Source: Fidelibacterota bacterium
Lineage (GTDB): Bacteria > Fidelibacterota > Marinisomatia > Marinisomatales > UBA8229
Assembly: GCA_003535775.1 (NCBI GenBank)
Contig: DPYO01000090.1
Location: 1 to 5,911, forward strand
DNA: 5,911 nucleotides
Direction: 5' to 3'
Below the pieces are notes generated by a model, which ran no database searches, had not been told where the DNA came from, and worked only from the letters and a program-made list of their open reading frames with translations. The position numbers were made by a program, and so were the translations under genes. Shown in pieces: positions 1-5,551 of the stretch; the first letter of the stretch is position 1, and every line of letters starts with the position of its first letter.

Positions 1-195
1 GTACATCCCGCCCTTTAGGTCCAAGCCCTGTTTGATGGACTTAGATTCAAGGGCCCCATAGCTACCCTCCTCCCGCATGGTTTCTACTTCTGCTTCAGAT
101 AGCGTCTGAAGTTGAACGGTTGGCCAAAGACTATATACTGCCCAGAGAAGAACAAGGCCGATAATTACATAGCGTGGGGTCAGTTTTTTATTCAT
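1..195 (-). CDS. secD: Protein translocase subunit SecD, N-terminal fragment (partial)
   Basis: SecD is an inner-membrane subunit of the Sec accessory complex SecDF, which uses the proton gradient to help pull exported proteins across the membrane. Only the first 65 codons are in the window; the gene runs off the left edge. The fragment starts MNKKLTPRY, followed by a hydrophobic first transmembrane segment at residues about 9-24 (VIIGLVLLWAVY). A polar stretch follows, then the family signature GLDLKGGMY at residues 57-65, equivalent to the conserved GLDLxGG block just after TM1 in SecD. The ATG is the natural start because the basic N-terminus and TM1 follow directly. No Shine-Dalgarno site is visible; the leader is A/T-rich. 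The gene is divergent from serS and has its own promoter candidate upstream. The common partner yajC is not adjacent on the upstream side. Identification rests on a short but characteristic segment. A SecDF fusion cannot be excluded because the C-terminus is absent. Confidence 0.88.
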   Translation of the reverse strand, partial: MNKKLTPRYVIIGLVLLWAVYSLWPTVQLQTLSEAEVETMREEGSYGALESKSIKQGLDLKGGMY

Positions 196-231
196 TTATT
201 TATTTGATTATCGATGTATAAAAAGCCGGGA

Positions 232-261
232 AATATACTGCACCTCCGGAGCGTTAGTCAA
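232..261 (-). promoter_or_regulatory. Candidate sigma70-type promoter for secD
   Basis: Read on the minus strand, TTGACT (256-261) and TATATT (232-237) are separated by 18 bases, close to the TTGACA/TATAAT consensus. The predicted start of transcription is near 225, giving a leader of about 30 nt before the secD ATG. The spacer contains the perfect 8-bp palindrome CTCCGGAG (244-251), which could be an operator or chance. This is a sequence match only. If the organism uses the Bacteroidota-type promoter (TTTG/TAnnTTTG), the match would mean less. Confidence 0.45.
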
Positions 262-282
262 ATTCTATTTCGAACATTTTCT

Positions 283-313
283 TTGGCAGACTGGCCGTGG
301 TTGATAATAAAAT
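283..313 (+). promoter_or_regulatory. Weak promoter candidate for serS
   Basis: TTGGCA (283-288) is followed after 19 bases by TAAAAT (308-313); GATAAT (303-308) at a 14-base spacing is an alternative. Neither spacing is ideal, so the exact boxes are uncertain. A plus-strand promoter somewhere in 262-438 is expected because serS is the first gene of the rightward block and secD points away. The rest of this intergenic stretch holds a heptamer direct repeat and a run of seven T (400-406), with no clear gene or RNA structure. Confidence 0.22.
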
Positions 314-438
314 AATTGTGTAAACTCAGCTCATAAAAAGAGGGATACTCAGCCGCGCTGCAATAATTTCGTATCACTTTTATTGGAATCCCTGACAGAT
401 TTTTTTAGGTTCGATGGTTAATTTTAATAGAAAAATTT

Positions 439-1707
439 ATGATACATCTATCATTAATACGGGAACAACCCGACAAAGTTAGAAAAGGTGCAAAAAATAA
501 AGGAGAAGTAATTGATCTTGATTCTCTTCTAAATCTGGATAATGAGCATCGGTCTCTGTTAAATTCTCTAAACGAACTCCGCGAGGAACGGAATAGGGTT
601 TCTGAGGAAATCGGAAAGACCAAGGGAACGGGCAAAGGTGCATTAGATTCTATCCAGGCTATGAAAAAAGTATCCCAGCAGATTAAAGAATTAGAGGAAA
701 AGGTTGGGGTTTTAGCCGAACAATTAAATTCCAAGCTTTTGAGAATTCCGAACCTCCCTCATGATTCTGTTCCAATCGGAAAGAATGTAGAGGACAATGT
801 GATAATTAGAGAATGGGGTGATGAGCATCAATTCGATTTTGCACCAAAATCCCATTTGGAATTGGGAGCCAGTCTCAACCTGTTTGATTTTGAACGGGGG
901 GCAAAAATATCAGGCTCCGGTTTTCCCCTTTATATGGGAAAAGGAGCGAAACTTGAAAGAGCGCTGATTAATTTTATGGTGGATATGCATGTGGATACAT
1001 TCGGATTTACGGAGGTATTCCCTCCTTTTCTTGTGCGCAGAGAAGCCATGATCACAACTGGTCAATTGCCAAAATTTGAAGAGGATATGTACCATACTGA
1101 AGTCGATGACCTGTTCCTGATCCCTACAGCGGAAGTCCCGGTTACTGGAATCCATGGGAATGAAATCCTCGAGGAAGAAGATCTGCCAATTAAGTATGTA
1201 GCATATTCTGCTTGTTTCCGCCGCGAGGCAGGATCGTACGGGAAGGACACACATGGATTCCTGCGCCTGCATCAATTTAATAAGGTAGAATTGGTCAAAT
1301 ACGTGACACCGGGATCATCCTATGATGAGCTGGAATCTCTTACTGCTCAAGCCGAGTCAGTTCTCCAGGCTTTAGGTTTGCGGTACCGGGTGGTGGAATT
1401 ATGCACCGCGGATTTGAGTTTTGCTTCTGCAAAATGCTTTGATCTGGAAGTATGGGCTCCCGGAGAAAAAAAATGGCTGGAAGTATCTTCCTGCAGTAAC
1501 TTTGAGGGTTTTCAAGCACGTCGGGGAAATATTCGGTATCGAAGAGAGGATAACCGGAAAGTGGAATGTGTACATACCTTGAATGGATCCGGCGTGGCAA
1601 CACCCCGATTGTTAGTGGCTTTGCTGGAGACATACCAAAGGAAAGATGGGACAGTGGAGATCCCTGAGGCATTACAGCCACATTTAGGGATCAAAGAGCT
1701 GGCTTGA
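439..1707 (+). CDS. serS: Seryl-tRNA synthetase (class II)
   Basis: This enzyme charges tRNA-Ser (and tRNA-Sec where present) with serine, using ATP, in the cytoplasm as a homodimer. The 422-residue product has the usual bacterial length and architecture. Residues 1 to about 110 form the N-terminal tRNA-binding domain, with the long antiparallel coiled coil (charged heptad-like segment about 35-100). The class II catalytic core follows. Motif 1 lies around FTEVFPPFLV (190-199). The serine-binding TAE loop is IPTAEVP (228-234). Motif 2 is CFRREAGSYGKDTHG (259-273), including the conserved FRxE. Motif 3 is LNGSGVATPRLLVALLE (381-397), with the GxGxxxxR pattern. The start MIHLSLIREQPDKVR matches the family N-terminus, so the ATG is secure even though no Shine-Dalgarno site precedes it, only an A/T-rich leader. 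It is the first gene of the rightward block, 63 bp before the heptose-phosphate adenylyltransferase gene. No key residue appears to be missing. Confidence 0.98.
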   Translation: MIHLSLIREQPDKVRKGAKNKGEVIDLDSLLNLDNEHRSLLNSLNELREERNRVSEEIGKTKGTGKGALDSIQAMKKVSQQIKELEEKVGVLAEQLNSKLLRIPNLPHDSVPIGKNVEDNVIIREWGDEHQFDFAPKSHLELGASLNLFDFERGAKISGSGFPLYMGKGAKLERALINFMVDMHVDTFGFTEVFPPFLVRREAMITTGQLPKFEEDMYHTEVDDLFLIPTAEVPVTGIHGNEILEEEDLPIKYVAYSACFRREAGSYGKDTHGFLRLHQFNKVELVKYVTPGSSYDELESLTAQAESVLQALGLRYRVVELCTADLSFASAKCFDLEVWAPGEKKWLEVSSCSNFEGFQARRGNIRYRREDNRKVECVHTLNGSGVATPRLLVALLETYQRKDGTVEIPEALQPHLGIKELA

Positions 1708-1733
1708 AATATTTAGGTAAATTTTTCTGTAAA

Positions 1734-1749
1734 CCCCGTGTATACAGGG
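1734..1749 (+). other. Small imperfect palindrome between serS and the adenylyltransferase gene
   Basis: The 63-bp gap contains a short inverted repeat centred on the perfect 8-mer TGTATACA (1739-1746), flanked by CCC on the left and GGG on the right with one bulged G. As RNA it could form a small hairpin. No T-run follows, so it is not an intrinsic terminator and would not clearly separate the two genes. It may be a processing or regulator-binding site, or chance. Confidence 0.25.
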
Positions 1750-1770
1750 TGTGTCCATTAAAAAATCTGG

Positions 1771-2244
1771 ATGGCTGTCTGGACTAAATTGCAGGCGAAG
1801 GAGCAGGTACTGGAATGGCAGTCTGTTGGTGATGTGGTTGTCTTTACTAATGGTTGCTTCGATGTGCTTCACCGTGGACATATTGATTATTTAACGGAAG
1901 CAAAGACCCTTGGGAATAAACTAATCATCGGTTTAAATAGTGATGCATCGGTATTGCTCCTGAAAGGGGAGGGACGACCTGTTCAACCCGAGGAGGACCG
2001 TGCGGTAATTATTGATGCTTTGCACGTTGTAGATGGTGTGACTATTTTTTCTGAAGAAACTCCTATTGAACTTATCAAGGAACTGAAACCGGACATCCTC
2101 GTTAAGGGCGGAGATTATACTGAAGATTCTGTAGTTGGTGCTGATGAAGTTCGAAATAATGGAGGGTCTGTAAAGATTCTTCCTTTCAGAAAAGGATGTG
2201 GGACAACGCTTTTGTTGAAAAAAATTCAGGGAGAAAGGAAATAA
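1771..2244 (+). CDS. rfaE2: D-glycero-beta-D-manno-heptose 1-phosphate adenylyltransferase (stand-alone RfaE2/HldE C-terminal type)
   Basis: The enzyme transfers AMP from ATP to heptose 1-phosphate to make ADP-heptose, the precursor of the inner-core heptose of lipopolysaccharide; it acts in the cytoplasm. The 157-residue product is a single nucleotidyltransferase domain of the cytidylyltransferase superfamily, the size of a stand-alone RfaE2 rather than a bifunctional HldE, which also carries a kinase domain. Visible signatures are FTNGCFDVLHRGH (25-37), containing the HxGH nucleotide-binding motif (H34, H37); LNSDASV (55-61); the GRPVQPEEDRA block (68-78); and VKGGDYTEDSVVGADEV (111-127). 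The C-terminal GYSTT-type motif of relatives reads GCGTT here (142-146), lacking the serine. The ATG is the only plausible start: the upstream in-frame GTG (1738) runs into a stop before the gene. No Shine-Dalgarno site is visible. No heptose kinase or isomerase gene lies nearby. Other small cytidylyltransferase-like enzymes (glycerol-3-phosphate type) fit less well because of the VKGGDY block. Confidence 0.93.
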   Translation: MAVWTKLQAKEQVLEWQSVGDVVVFTNGCFDVLHRGHIDYLTEAKTLGNKLIIGLNSDASVLLLKGEGRPVQPEEDRAVIIDALHVVDGVTIFSEETPIELIKELKPDILVKGGDYTEDSVVGADEVRNNGGSVKILPFRKGCGTTLLLKKIQGERK

Positions 2245-2281
2245 CAAATTTCCGAAAAACTATTGATAAAATTTCCTGACA

Positions 2282-2329
2282 ATGAAACATCTAAAGAAAA
2301 AGTATTATTCTTTAAGGATTGCTTTCTAA
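2282..2329 (+). other. 15-codon upstream ORF overlapping the start of the transglycosylase gene
   Basis: An ATG at 2282 opens a short frame encoding MKHLKKKYYSLRIAF, ending in TAA at 2327-2329. It is in a different frame from the transglycosylase and overlaps that gene's first possible codon (TTG, 2319) by 11 bases. It could be a leader peptide allowing translational coupling, the remains of the gene's original ATG start displaced by an indel, or chance. No Shine-Dalgarno site precedes it. Translation is not shown by the sequence alone. Confidence 0.2.
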
Positions 2330-4025
2330 CTTCACCATCTTTAATAGCCGTAAATATCATTTGAATAGATCACTTACAGGAATTATCATTTTTTTTGTTG
2401 CAATTCTTATTGCCCAAGAGAATGTCCAGTCTGAAGAAAATATCCAGGATAGTTTGAAGGTTGGCGCTTCACGGATTATCCCTGGAATTCCTCCAGTTAA
2501 CGGGTATCCAAATGGCAATGGAAACAAATTTGTGGAAACGGGCAACCGTCTTCCACAATTACTGAGAGATGTAAAGGTCTATCTTTCTGATGCTGTTATT
2601 GCTGATGTTCATAAGGATACTTTGGAAGTTATTTACAATTTGGACCGGATTTTTAACCTGTTAACAGAAGCGGACCAATTGGGTGAAATGACAGCGGAGG
2701 ATCAGGAGGAATTTAATCGCTATGAAGTATCTCTGATTGATGTGTATACACATCGTCTTACGACCCTTCAAGCTTCAGATATTGCTATTACGGCTGAACA
2801 ACTGAGGAGTGAGATCTCTGAAATTACCGAACCTCTAGAAGTGGAAATGGGACTGTCAAAATTTACTATAATTGATGACAGAGACGGGCATATTCCCTTG
2901 ATTCGGAATAAAAAAGTGGACCAATTCATTAAATTTTTTCAGACCAAGGGAAAAAAGCAGTTTAAGATATGGTTGTCACGTTATGGTAAATATGAGGTTA
3001 TGATAAAAACAATTTTAAAAGAACATGAACTTCCGGAAGAGCTCATGTTTCTTGCCATGATTGAATCTGGATTTAATTCAAAAGCATACTCAAGAGCCAA
3101 TGCATCCGGAATGTGGCAATTTATTTATTCCACCGGTAAAATATATGGACTAGAACGAACATGGTATGTAGATGAGCGGAGGGACCCTGTAAAAGCAACC
3201 CATGCTGCCTGCACCTATTTGAAAGACTTGTATAAAGAATTTGATAACTGGTATTTGGCTTTGTCTGCATATAATGCCGGATCGGGAAGAATTCATCGGG
3301 CAATCCGTTTGCATCAGACAAGCGATTTCTGGCAATTACATTCCCTTCCAAAAGAAACCCGGAACTATCTTCCCTATTTCCTTGCGGCTGCCATCATTGG
3401 GAGTTCCCCTAAAGAATATGGATTTACAAGTCCTAAAGTTGCCTCGTTCTCCTATGATGAAGTAAAATTGGAAAAAAGTGCAGATCTTGCAGTATTGGCT
3501 AGAGCTGCCGGTATTAAAATGCGATCACTTCAGAGATATAATCCGGAATTAAGACAATCAGCTACTCCAAATAAAAACGGGTATGTATTAAAATTACCTA
3601 AGGGAACAAAATCCAAATTTACTGCAAAATTTAACGCTTTGCCTGAAAGCCAGCGATTTGCTCCTCAGTACACTGTCCATCGAGTGAGGAGGAATGAAAG
3701 CCTGTGGACTATTTCAAGAAAATACGGTGTCTCCATTCATGATTTGGCCTCGGTGAATAAAATCCGGAACCGCCATAAAATAAAAATTGGCCAAAAATTG
3801 ACCATACCCGTCCCGGGTTCAAAAGCCGCTCTTGCCTCTGCCCAGTCAACTGGACCTGGTGGGCATTTGAAAAAAGTATATACAGTTAAGAGAGGAGATA
3901 CACTTGGTCATATTGCTCAAAATCACGATACCCGGGCTCGGAATATCAGACGGTGGAATGGATTGAGATATGGTGGAGTTATTTATCCTGGTCAAAAACT
4001 AGTCCTATGGGTGAAGCAGGGATGA
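2319..4025 (+). CDS. mltD: MltD-like membrane-bound lytic murein transglycosylase with LysM repeats
   Basis: Lytic transglycosylases cleave the MurNAc-GlcNAc bond of peptidoglycan, forming 1,6-anhydroMurNAc, in the periplasm. The 568-residue product begins with a signal or anchor sequence (GIIIFFVAILIA, 21-32). A helical, charged region of unknown role spans about 80-220. The SLT/goose-lysozyme-like catalytic domain is at about 235-360: LPEELMFLAMIESGFN (238-253) with predicted catalytic Glu249, ASGMWQFI (262-269), LALSAYNAG (313-321) and RNYLPYFLAA (348-357). A degenerate LysM-like stretch lies at about 387-427, then two clear peptidoglycan-binding LysM domains at about 450-497 and 519-565. 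There is no lipobox cysteine (the only Cys is 298), so unlike E. coli MltD it is probably not a lipoprotein. The start is uncertain: the frame opens just after a stop at 2313-2315 and has no early ATG. TTG 2319 (568 aa) or TTG 2361 (554 aa, giving a more typical signal peptide, MNRSLTG...) are the options. The 3' end overlaps sppA. Confidence 0.92.
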   Translation: MLSNFTIFNSRKYHLNRSLTGIIIFFVAILIAQENVQSEENIQDSLKVGASRIIPGIPPVNGYPNGNGNKFVETGNRLPQLLRDVKVYLSDAVIADVHKDTLEVIYNLDRIFNLLTEADQLGEMTAEDQEEFNRYEVSLIDVYTHRLTTLQASDIAITAEQLRSEISEITEPLEVEMGLSKFTIIDDRDGHIPLIRNKKVDQFIKFFQTKGKKQFKIWLSRYGKYEVMIKTILKEHELPEELMFLAMIESGFNSKAYSRANASGMWQFIYSTGKIYGLERTWYVDERRDPVKATHAACTYLKDLYKEFDNWYLALSAYNAGSGRIHRAIRLHQTSDFWQLHSLPKETRNYLPYFLAAAIIGSSPKEYGFTSPKVASFSYDEVKLEKSADLAVLARAAGIKMRSLQRYNPELRQSATPNKNGYVLKLPKGTKSKFTAKFNALPESQRFAPQYTVHRVRRNESLWTISRKYGVSIHDLASVNKIRNRHKIKIGQKLTIPVPGSKAALASAQSTGPGGHLKKVYTVKRGDTLGHIAQNHDTRARNIRRWNGLRYGGVIYPGQKLVLWVKQG

Positions 4026-4906
4026 AGTTACAAAACAAATCATCAGTAAATCGTTGGGTGTGGATCAGCCTCGGGGCTGTTTTTTTACTTTTTATTATCG
4101 TACAAATCGGTTCTTTTTCGATAGACCGCACTAAGCTTCATTTGGGTGAAAAAATTGGAATAGTTTCAATTGAAGGAGCAATTTTTTCATCAGAAAAAAC
4201 CGTGAAAGAATTGGATGATTTTGCGGAACGAAAGGATGTTAAAGCAATTGTGTTGAGAATTGACAGTCCTGGTGGGTCTGTAGCTCCGACTCAGGAAATT
4301 TATGAAAAAGTAAAAACCCTTCGTGGTGTAAAGCCTGTCATTGCTTCTGTGGGAGCTGTTGCAGCTTCCGGGGGCTATTATGCAGCGTTGGAATGTGAAA
4401 AGATCGTAGCAAACCGAGGGTCGATCATTGGGAGCATCGGTGTTATTTTGGAATATCCTGTGGCGGTAGATCTTCTGGAAAAAATTGGCCTCCGTTTTGA
4501 AACAGTTAAGAGCGGTGAAGTAAAAGATATGGGAAATCCAACACGGGAGGTTACCGAAAGAGACAGAGAAATATTCCAGTCTGTGATTTATGATTTGCAC
4601 CGGCAATTTTTGGATGCAGTTGTTGAGGGGAGATCACTGGAAAAGAGTATGGTTGAACCTCTGGCAGACGGGAGTGTTTTCACAGGTGAACAAGCTCTAA
4701 ATCTGGGATTAGTTGACACGTTGGGTACATTGGAAAATGCCATTGAGATTGCCGCAAATTTCGCGAAGATAACCGGTAAACCAAAAGTCATTTCCCCTAA
4801 AAAAGAACGTTCCGGTTTACTGGATTATTTATTAGGTGACGTAAAACAAACAGCTAGCTCCTGGTTCCAACCGAAACCGGCCTATCGCTGGCAGTGGGAG
4901 AAATAA
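4022..4906 (+). CDS. sppA: Signal peptide peptidase SppA (short form, S49 family)
   Basis: SppA is a membrane-anchored serine protease that degrades cleaved signal peptides and other membrane-associated peptides. The product, 294 residues from this ATG, has one N-terminal membrane segment (about 14-30, WISLGAVFLLFIIVQIG). A single S49 protease domain follows, as in the short Bacillus-type SppA rather than the tandem-domain E. coli enzyme. Signatures are VLRIDSPGGSV (77-87), VGAVAASGGYYAA (110-122) with predicted nucleophile Ser116, GSIGSIGV-like substrate-cleft segment (133-141), and KSGEVKDMGNPTRE (163-176) with predicted general base Lys168. The Ser-to-Lys spacing of 52 residues matches the Bacillus subtilis dyad. 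The conserved C-terminal block ADGSVFTGEQALNLGLVD is at 215-232. An in-frame ATG at 3953 exists, but it lies deep inside the upstream gene and would put a non-hydrophobic 23-residue extension before the anchor. The chosen ATG overlaps the mltD stop as ATGA, typical of translational coupling. HU follows after 3 bp. Confidence 0.95.
   Translation: MKLQNKSSVNRWVWISLGAVFLLFIIVQIGSFSIDRTKLHLGEKIGIVSIEGAIFSSEKTVKELDDFAERKDVKAIVLRIDSPGGSVAPTQEIYEKVKTLRGVKPVIASVGAVAASGGYYAALECEKIVANRGSIIGSIGVILEYPVAVDLLEKIGLRFETVKSGEVKDMGNPTREVTERDREIFQSVIYDLHRQFLDAVVEGRSLEKSMVEPLADGSVFTGEQALNLGLVDTLGTLENAIEIAANFAKITGKPKVISPKKERSGLLDYLLGDVKQTASSWFQPKPAYRWQWEK
4896..4900 (+). promoter_or_regulatory. Shine-Dalgarno site for the HU gene
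   Basis: GGGAG ends 9 bases before the HU ATG and lies inside the last codons of sppA. This supports the start and suggests HU is translated from the same mRNA as sppA. It is one of the few recognisable ribosome binding sites in the window. Confidence 0.5.
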
Positions 4907-4909
4907 ACT

Positions 4910-5197
4910 ATGACAAAACAAGATATAGTGAATGTCGTATCAGAAGCAACGGGTTTGACAAAAGTAGAAACTGAAGCTATTATGAATGGCGTCATGACAA
5001 CAATCATCAATGCGTTGACAGAAAATCAACGGGTAGAACTTAGGGGGTTTGGCACCTTTGGTGTAAAACATCGGATGCCGAAAAAAGCTAGAAATCCTGG
5101 GACAGGTGAAGCCATCTACCTGCCGGAACGGTTTGTTCCAACCTTCAAACCAGCCAAGCAGATGCGAACACGTGTGAATGAATCTTTGAAAAAGTAA
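4910..5197 (+). CDS. HU/IHF-family nucleoid DNA-binding protein
   Basis: Members of this family are small dimeric proteins that bind and bend DNA, organising the nucleoid and assisting replication, recombination and transcription. The 95-residue product has the standard length. An N-terminal helical dimerisation part (MTKQDIVNVVSEATGLTK, 1-18) is followed by VELRGFGTFGV (42-52), the conserved turn into the beta saddle. The DNA-gripping arm contains KKARNPGTGE (58-67), which includes the intercalating-proline signature RNPxTGE. The C-terminus VPTFKPAKQMR (76-86) is the usual closing segment. Sequence alone does not settle HU versus IHF-like behaviour, so no symbol is given. The gene begins 3 bp after sppA stops, implying co-transcription, and ends in TAA followed immediately by an out-of-frame TGA. 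The 83-bp gap after it has no clear terminator. Confidence 0.95.
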   Translation: MTKQDIVNVVSEATGLTKVETEAIMNGVMTTIINALTENQRVELRGFGTFGVKHRMPKKARNPGTGEAIYLPERFVPTFKPAKQMRTRVNESLKK

Positions 5198-5271
5198 TGA
5201 ACCATAGAAATATCATTTGCAGGTTAGTTGCTTCTATACGGACATTCGCAATAAGATTAATTAACTGAAAT

Positions 5272-5277
5272 AGAGGT
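5272..5277 (+). promoter_or_regulatory. Shine-Dalgarno site for the 31-codon gene
   Basis: AGAGGT, close to the AGGAGGT consensus, ends 3 bases before the ATG at 5281. It is among the best ribosome binding sites in the window and is strong local support that the tiny downstream ORF is translated. Confidence 0.55.
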
Positions 5278-5280
5278 ATT

Positions 5281-5376
5281 ATGCCCTGCGGGAAAAAACG
5301 AAAGAAGAGGAAAATAAGTACGCACAAGCGTAAAAAACGTCTTCGTTCTAATCGTCATAAAAAGAAAAAAGTATAA
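5281..5376 (+). CDS. 31-residue basic protein, AURKAIP1/COX24-type (bS22/mS38-like) ribosomal protein
   Basis: The ORF encodes 31 residues beginning MPCGKKRKKRKISTHKR and ending RSNRHKKKKV; more than half are Lys or Arg. As recalled from annotation of Bacteroidota genomes, near-identical short proteins (MPCGKKRK...THKRKKRLRKNRHKKK) are labelled AURKAIP1/COX24 domain-containing. That domain is the core of mitochondrial small-subunit protein mS38, and mycobacterial bS22 is a similar 33-residue protein near the decoding centre of the 30S subunit. The likely role is therefore as an accessory small-subunit ribosomal protein bound to 16S rRNA; this is inferred from sequence resemblance. Support for a real gene is the good Shine-Dalgarno site, the ATG start, the highly non-random composition and the hairpin shortly after the stop. 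It is below the usual length cutoff of gene finders. It lies 83 bp after HU and may share its transcript. Confidence 0.85.
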   Translation: MPCGKKRKKRKISTHKRKKRLRSNRHKKKKV

Positions 5377-5383
5377 TCAGGAG

Positions 5384-5400
5384 CCACATTTTCAATGTGG
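5384..5400 (+). terminator. Stem-loop after the small ribosomal-type gene
   Basis: CCACATT and AATGTGG form a perfect 7-bp stem around a TTC loop, 7 bases past the stop codon of the 31-codon gene. No run of T follows (the next bases are TAAACACC), so it is not a canonical intrinsic terminator. It could protect the 3' end of a short mRNA, mark an RNA processing site, or act as a weak terminator. The perfect symmetry and position make chance less likely. The rest of 5401-5551 shows no gene. Confidence 0.45.
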
Positions 5401-5512
5401 TAAACACCTGGATGCTGTTGCGTGATATTTTTTGGTTCTGAGTTTTCCCTCGGTTCCTGAATAACAGACAACATTATCGAATATTTCAGATTAATCCGAT
5501 TTCAGGTGCGAC

Positions 5513-5539
5513 TTTACCAAGTGGCAGGGTTCGTATAAA
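5513..5539 (+). promoter_or_regulatory. Possible promoter just upstream of xseA
   Basis: TTTACC (5513-5518) and TATAAA (5534-5539) are separated by 15 bases, shorter than the preferred 17. The TATAAA box is good, but it would place the transcription start around 5546, only a few bases before the GTG start, giving an almost leaderless message. This is a weak prediction. The box could instead simply be part of the A/T-rich leader of a transcript starting further upstream. Confidence 0.22.
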
Positions 5540-5551
5540 TGAGAGTTCCCC

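Noticed and set aside
398..406. T-run (400-406) as an intrinsic terminator before serS
   Set aside because: No stable GC-rich stem precedes it and no plus-strand gene lies upstream to terminate.
405..734. 109-codon open frame on the minus strand across the start of serS
   Set aside because: It lies antisense to a secure serS coding region, its product is Ser/Arg/Phe-rich with no recognisable motif, and it has no credible ribosome binding site. It is a shadow of the real gene.
910..1275. 121-codon minus-strand frame inside serS
   Set aside because: Fully antisense to the catalytic core of seryl-tRNA synthetase; the translation has no recognisable domain.
1933..2247. 104-codon minus-strand frame over the adenylyltransferase gene
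   Set aside because: Antisense to a conserved enzyme; composition is typical of a reversed reading frame.
2263..2308. Promoter between rfaE2 and mltD (TTGATA, CTGACA and TATTAT-like words)
   Set aside because: No pair of boxes has an acceptable spacing; the best, CTGACA with TATTAT, is 20 bases apart.
3241..3465. 74-codon plus-strand frame inside the transglycosylase gene
   Set aside because: It overlaps the conserved catalytic domain in another frame and shows no independent signature.
3953..4021. Upstream in-frame ATG that would add 23 residues to SppA
   Set aside because: The extension lies wholly within the LysM-coding end of mltD and would bury the membrane anchor behind a non-hydrophobic leader. 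The ATGA overlap start at 4022 is better.
4190..4606. 138-codon minus-strand frame inside sppA
   Set aside because: Long but antisense to the SppA active-site region; the translation is His/Phe/Asn-rich with no domain.
5401..5551. Small RNA or further mini gene between the small ribosomal-type gene and xseA
   Set aside because: The only ATG-led frames are under ten codons and I see no strong extended secondary structure. Covariance analysis would be needed to support an RNA gene.
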